Source of the DNA: an uncultured Porphyromonadaceae bacterium
GTDB lineage: Bacteria > Bacteroidota > Bacteroidia > Bacteroidales > Muribaculaceae
Direction of reading: 5' to 3'
Length of the DNA stretch: 6,544 nucleotides
Assembly: GCA_900548705.1 (NCBI GenBank)
Contig: URLF01000116.1
Location: forward strand, 1-6,544
The first letter of the stretch is position 1. Every line of letters starts with the position of its first letter. The notes under the pieces are model-generated. The model was not told where the DNA came from, made no database searches, and was given only the letters and a program-made list of their open reading frames with translations. This document shows, one piece after another, positions 5,430 through 6,544 of the stretch. The position numbers were made by a program, and so were the translations under genes.

Positions 5430-5509
5430 TTAAACCTTGTGGTAACTATCTGTGGAATTGATAGTTACGTAAATGGCTCGGAAATGGGTCAAATTAAAAA
5501 AAGGTTTAA
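5430..5509. repeat. Nested perfect inverted repeats at the 3' end of ribF
   Basis: An inner hairpin pairs GTAACTATC (5442-5450) with GATAGTTAC (5460-5468), 9 bp around a 9-nt loop. An outer pair matches TTAAACCTT (5430-5438) with AAGGTTTAA (5501-5509); the right outer arm covers the ribF stop codon (5506-5508). No U-run follows the inner stem on either strand, so it is not a standard intrinsic terminator. It could be a 3'-end stabilising structure for ribF mRNA, a non-canonical terminator, or an operator upstream of the lipoprotein promoter. The arms are certain; the role is not. Confidence 0.55.
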
Positions 5510-6450
5510 CGGGGGATGGAAAATTGACGCGTGGAATCTCGGTCTTTTTCAAGTTGGGAGGCCAGCTCGTCTGTGGATGAAAATCTTATTTCGTCCCTCA
5601 GCCGATGATAGAAATCCAGCGTGATATCCTTGCCGTAAATGTCCCCCTCGAAGTCAATTATATGTGCCTCTATGGATGGAACGGCGTGTGGGCCATCCAC
5701 GGTGGGGCGCGTCCCGATGTTGACCATGGCTTTTCGCCTGTGACCATCCACAGTGGCCACACAGACGTAGACCCCTCGGGCAGGAATCAGTTTTGACGGA
5801 TGTGGAGGGAAAATGTTGGCGGTAGGGAATCCTAAAGTGCGGCCCAGACGCTTCCCACCTACCACCGTGCCGGTCAGGCTGTAAGGATGGCCGCTCATAA
5901 GATTGGCTTGCTCGATGTCCCCGGTCGCGAGTGCTTCCCGGATGCGGGATGAGGAGACAGGCAGTGGCTCATTGTCTTCACTGTGACGGAAGCACGCCGC
6001 GTCCATAAGTTCGATGCCGCAGTCGGCGGCAATCCTGCGGTAATCCTCAGAAGTAAGGTCACGTTCCGTGCCGAAGCGGTTGTTGAATCCCCGGAGGATG
6101 AAATCTACATTGTAACGCTCGTGGAGCATCCCTAAGAATTCCGAGGCGCGCAGGTGGCGCAGCTCTTCGTCGAATACAATGAATCCTGTCTGATTCACGG
6201 ATATTCCGGCTTCTACAAGGAGCGACAGTTTTTCGACAGGTTCGGAGAGCAGCTTGGGGGCGATGGCCGGATTTACGACGGAAAGGGGATGGAAGGGGAA
6301 GGTGAACACCATCGGGACCATCCCTCGGGCGGCCGCCTCTTTTTTCAGGGTGTCGATAAGGAAGCGGTGGCCCAGATGAACCCCGTCAAACATCCCTACG
6401 ACCCCTGCTCTCCTTTCCCCGTCTGTCACCATCTTTTCAGAAAGTCCCAT
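5506..6450 (-). CDS. ribF: Bifunctional riboflavin kinase/FMN adenylyltransferase (FAD synthetase)
   Basis: RibF phosphorylates riboflavin to FMN and then adenylates FMN to FAD, using ATP, in the cytoplasm. From the ATG at 6450 it is 314 aa, a normal length. The N-terminal nucleotidyltransferase domain shows GMFDGVHLGH (19-28), RGFNNRFG (120-127) and SSSRIR (166-171). The C-terminal flavokinase domain shows GKRLGRTLGFPTANI (199-213), PARGVYV, NIGTRPTV (244-251) and IEAHIIDFEGDIYG, in which E261 is the likely catalytic base. An upstream in-frame GTG at 6465 would add five residues and overlaps the preceding stop codon (GTGA). I prefer the ATG at 6450 because it puts the FDGVH motif at the usual distance and needs no rare start; the ATG at 6432 is also possible. 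No promoter is visible, so it is probably co-transcribed with the gene to its right. Confidence 0.96.
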   Translation of the reverse strand: MGLSEKMVTDGERRAGVVGMFDGVHLGHRFLIDTLKKEAAARGMVPMVFTFPFHPLSVVNPAIAPKLLSEPVEKLSLLVEAGISVNQTGFIVFDEELRHLRASEFLGMLHERYNVDFILRGFNNRFGTERDLTSEDYRRIAADCGIELMDAACFRHSEDNEPLPVSSSRIREALATGDIEQANLMSGHPYSLTGTVVGGKRLGRTLGFPTANIFPPHPSKLIPARGVYVCVATVDGHRRKAMVNIGTRPTVDGPHAVPSIEAHIIDFEGDIYGKDITLDFYHRLRDEIRFSSTDELASQLEKDRDSTRQFSIPR

Positions 6451-6461
6451 CCTGCTGCAGC

Positions 6462-6544
6462 TCACTCTTCGGTTTCAGGTAAAAGCTGATAGAACTCCTT
6501 GCCGGGGGCGACCCATATCGTCTTGAAACCGAGTTTGGCGGCTG
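6462..6544 (-). CDS. C-terminal end of an unidentified protein upstream of ribF (partial)
   Basis: Before the TGA stop at 6462-6464, 26 codons are visible: AAKLGFKTIWVAPGKEF, then YQLLPETEE. The LGFKTIW-APG pattern is reminiscent of the end of HAD-type hydrolases (an alanine-glycine helix followed by a strand such as GFKTIW), but the piece is too short for a safe family call. The other two minus frames give a poor peptide or continue out of frame into ribF, so this frame is the most protein-like. The stop is 11 bp before the preferred ribF ATG, or overlaps the alternative GTG start, which indicates an operon with ribF. Confidence 0.6.
   Translation of the reverse strand, partial: AAKLGFKTIWVAPGKEFYQLLPETEE

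Noticed and set aside
5283..5505. Integration or phase-inversion site suggested by the inverted repeats between ribF and the lipoprotein gene
   Set aside because: No recombinase gene is present, the arms are only 9 bp, and the interval holds an ordinary promoter. An invertible segment would be expected to carry the promoter between longer repeats, but here the promoter lies outside the arms.
6451..6544. FMN riboswitch in front of ribF
   Set aside because: The upstream coding sequence runs to within 11 bp of the preferred start, leaving no room for an RFN element.
1..6544. tRNA or rRNA genes, CRISPR arrays, insertion sequences
   Set aside because: I saw no cloverleaf-like segment, regularly spaced repeats, transposase motifs or terminal inverted repeats on either strand.

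Overview
The window looks like a chromosomal housekeeping segment from a member of the Bacteroidales, most plausibly a Muribaculaceae-like gut bacterium. Three things point there. Both promoters I can see have the Bacteroidetes form (a TTG or TTTG box about 20 bp upstream of TAnnTTTG, here TACCTTTG twice). Starts lack a purine-rich Shine-Dalgarno block. The gene content includes DUF1573 proteins with SCGCT motifs, Bacteroidetes-type PdxA and RibF, and a tiny Ala/Val/Asp/Thr-rich lipoprotein. The sequence is visibly richer in GC than typical Bacteroides, which favours Muribaculaceae or relatives; this is an inference, not a computed placement.

Layout, left to right. Positions 1-173 hold the 3' end of a rightward gene of unknown function. 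It converges on a leftward operon, and a strong hairpin terminator (184-245) separates the two. The operon occupies 261-4830 on the minus strand. In transcription order it is rlmN (rRNA/tRNA m2A methyltransferase), a 133-aa single-domain DUF1573 secreted protein, a 354-aa multi-domain DUF1573 protein, a WYL-domain DNA-binding regulator, and pdxA (vitamin B6 synthesis). Gaps between these genes are 24, 8, 5 and 21 bp. A promoter lies at 4880-4910. Upstream is a self-contained transcription unit: promoter 5335-5366, a 66-aa lipoprotein gene (5082-5282), a roughly 100-nt 3' untranslated region with two extra hairpins, and an intrinsic terminator (4975-5009). Farther right are ribF (riboflavin kinase/FAD synthetase) and the last 26 codons of an upstream gene with which ribF is probably co-transcribed. 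A nested pair of perfect 9-bp inverted repeats covers the ribF stop codon and the gap behind it.

How the genes work together. rlmN, pdxA and ribF are core functions (ribosome/tRNA modification, PLP and FMN/FAD supply). They share no single pathway, although PLP made through the PdxA route usually needs an FMN-dependent oxidase. The two DUF1573 proteins are exported and clearly paralogous. The WYL protein is the only candidate regulator present. No mobile element, CRISPR array, tRNA or rRNA gene, or recognisable defence system is visible. I do not see a clear new multi-gene system. The points most worth following up are the operon that mixes DUF1573 and WYL genes with housekeeping genes, the repetitive acidic lipoprotein with its structured 3' UTR, and the nested inverted repeats after ribF.
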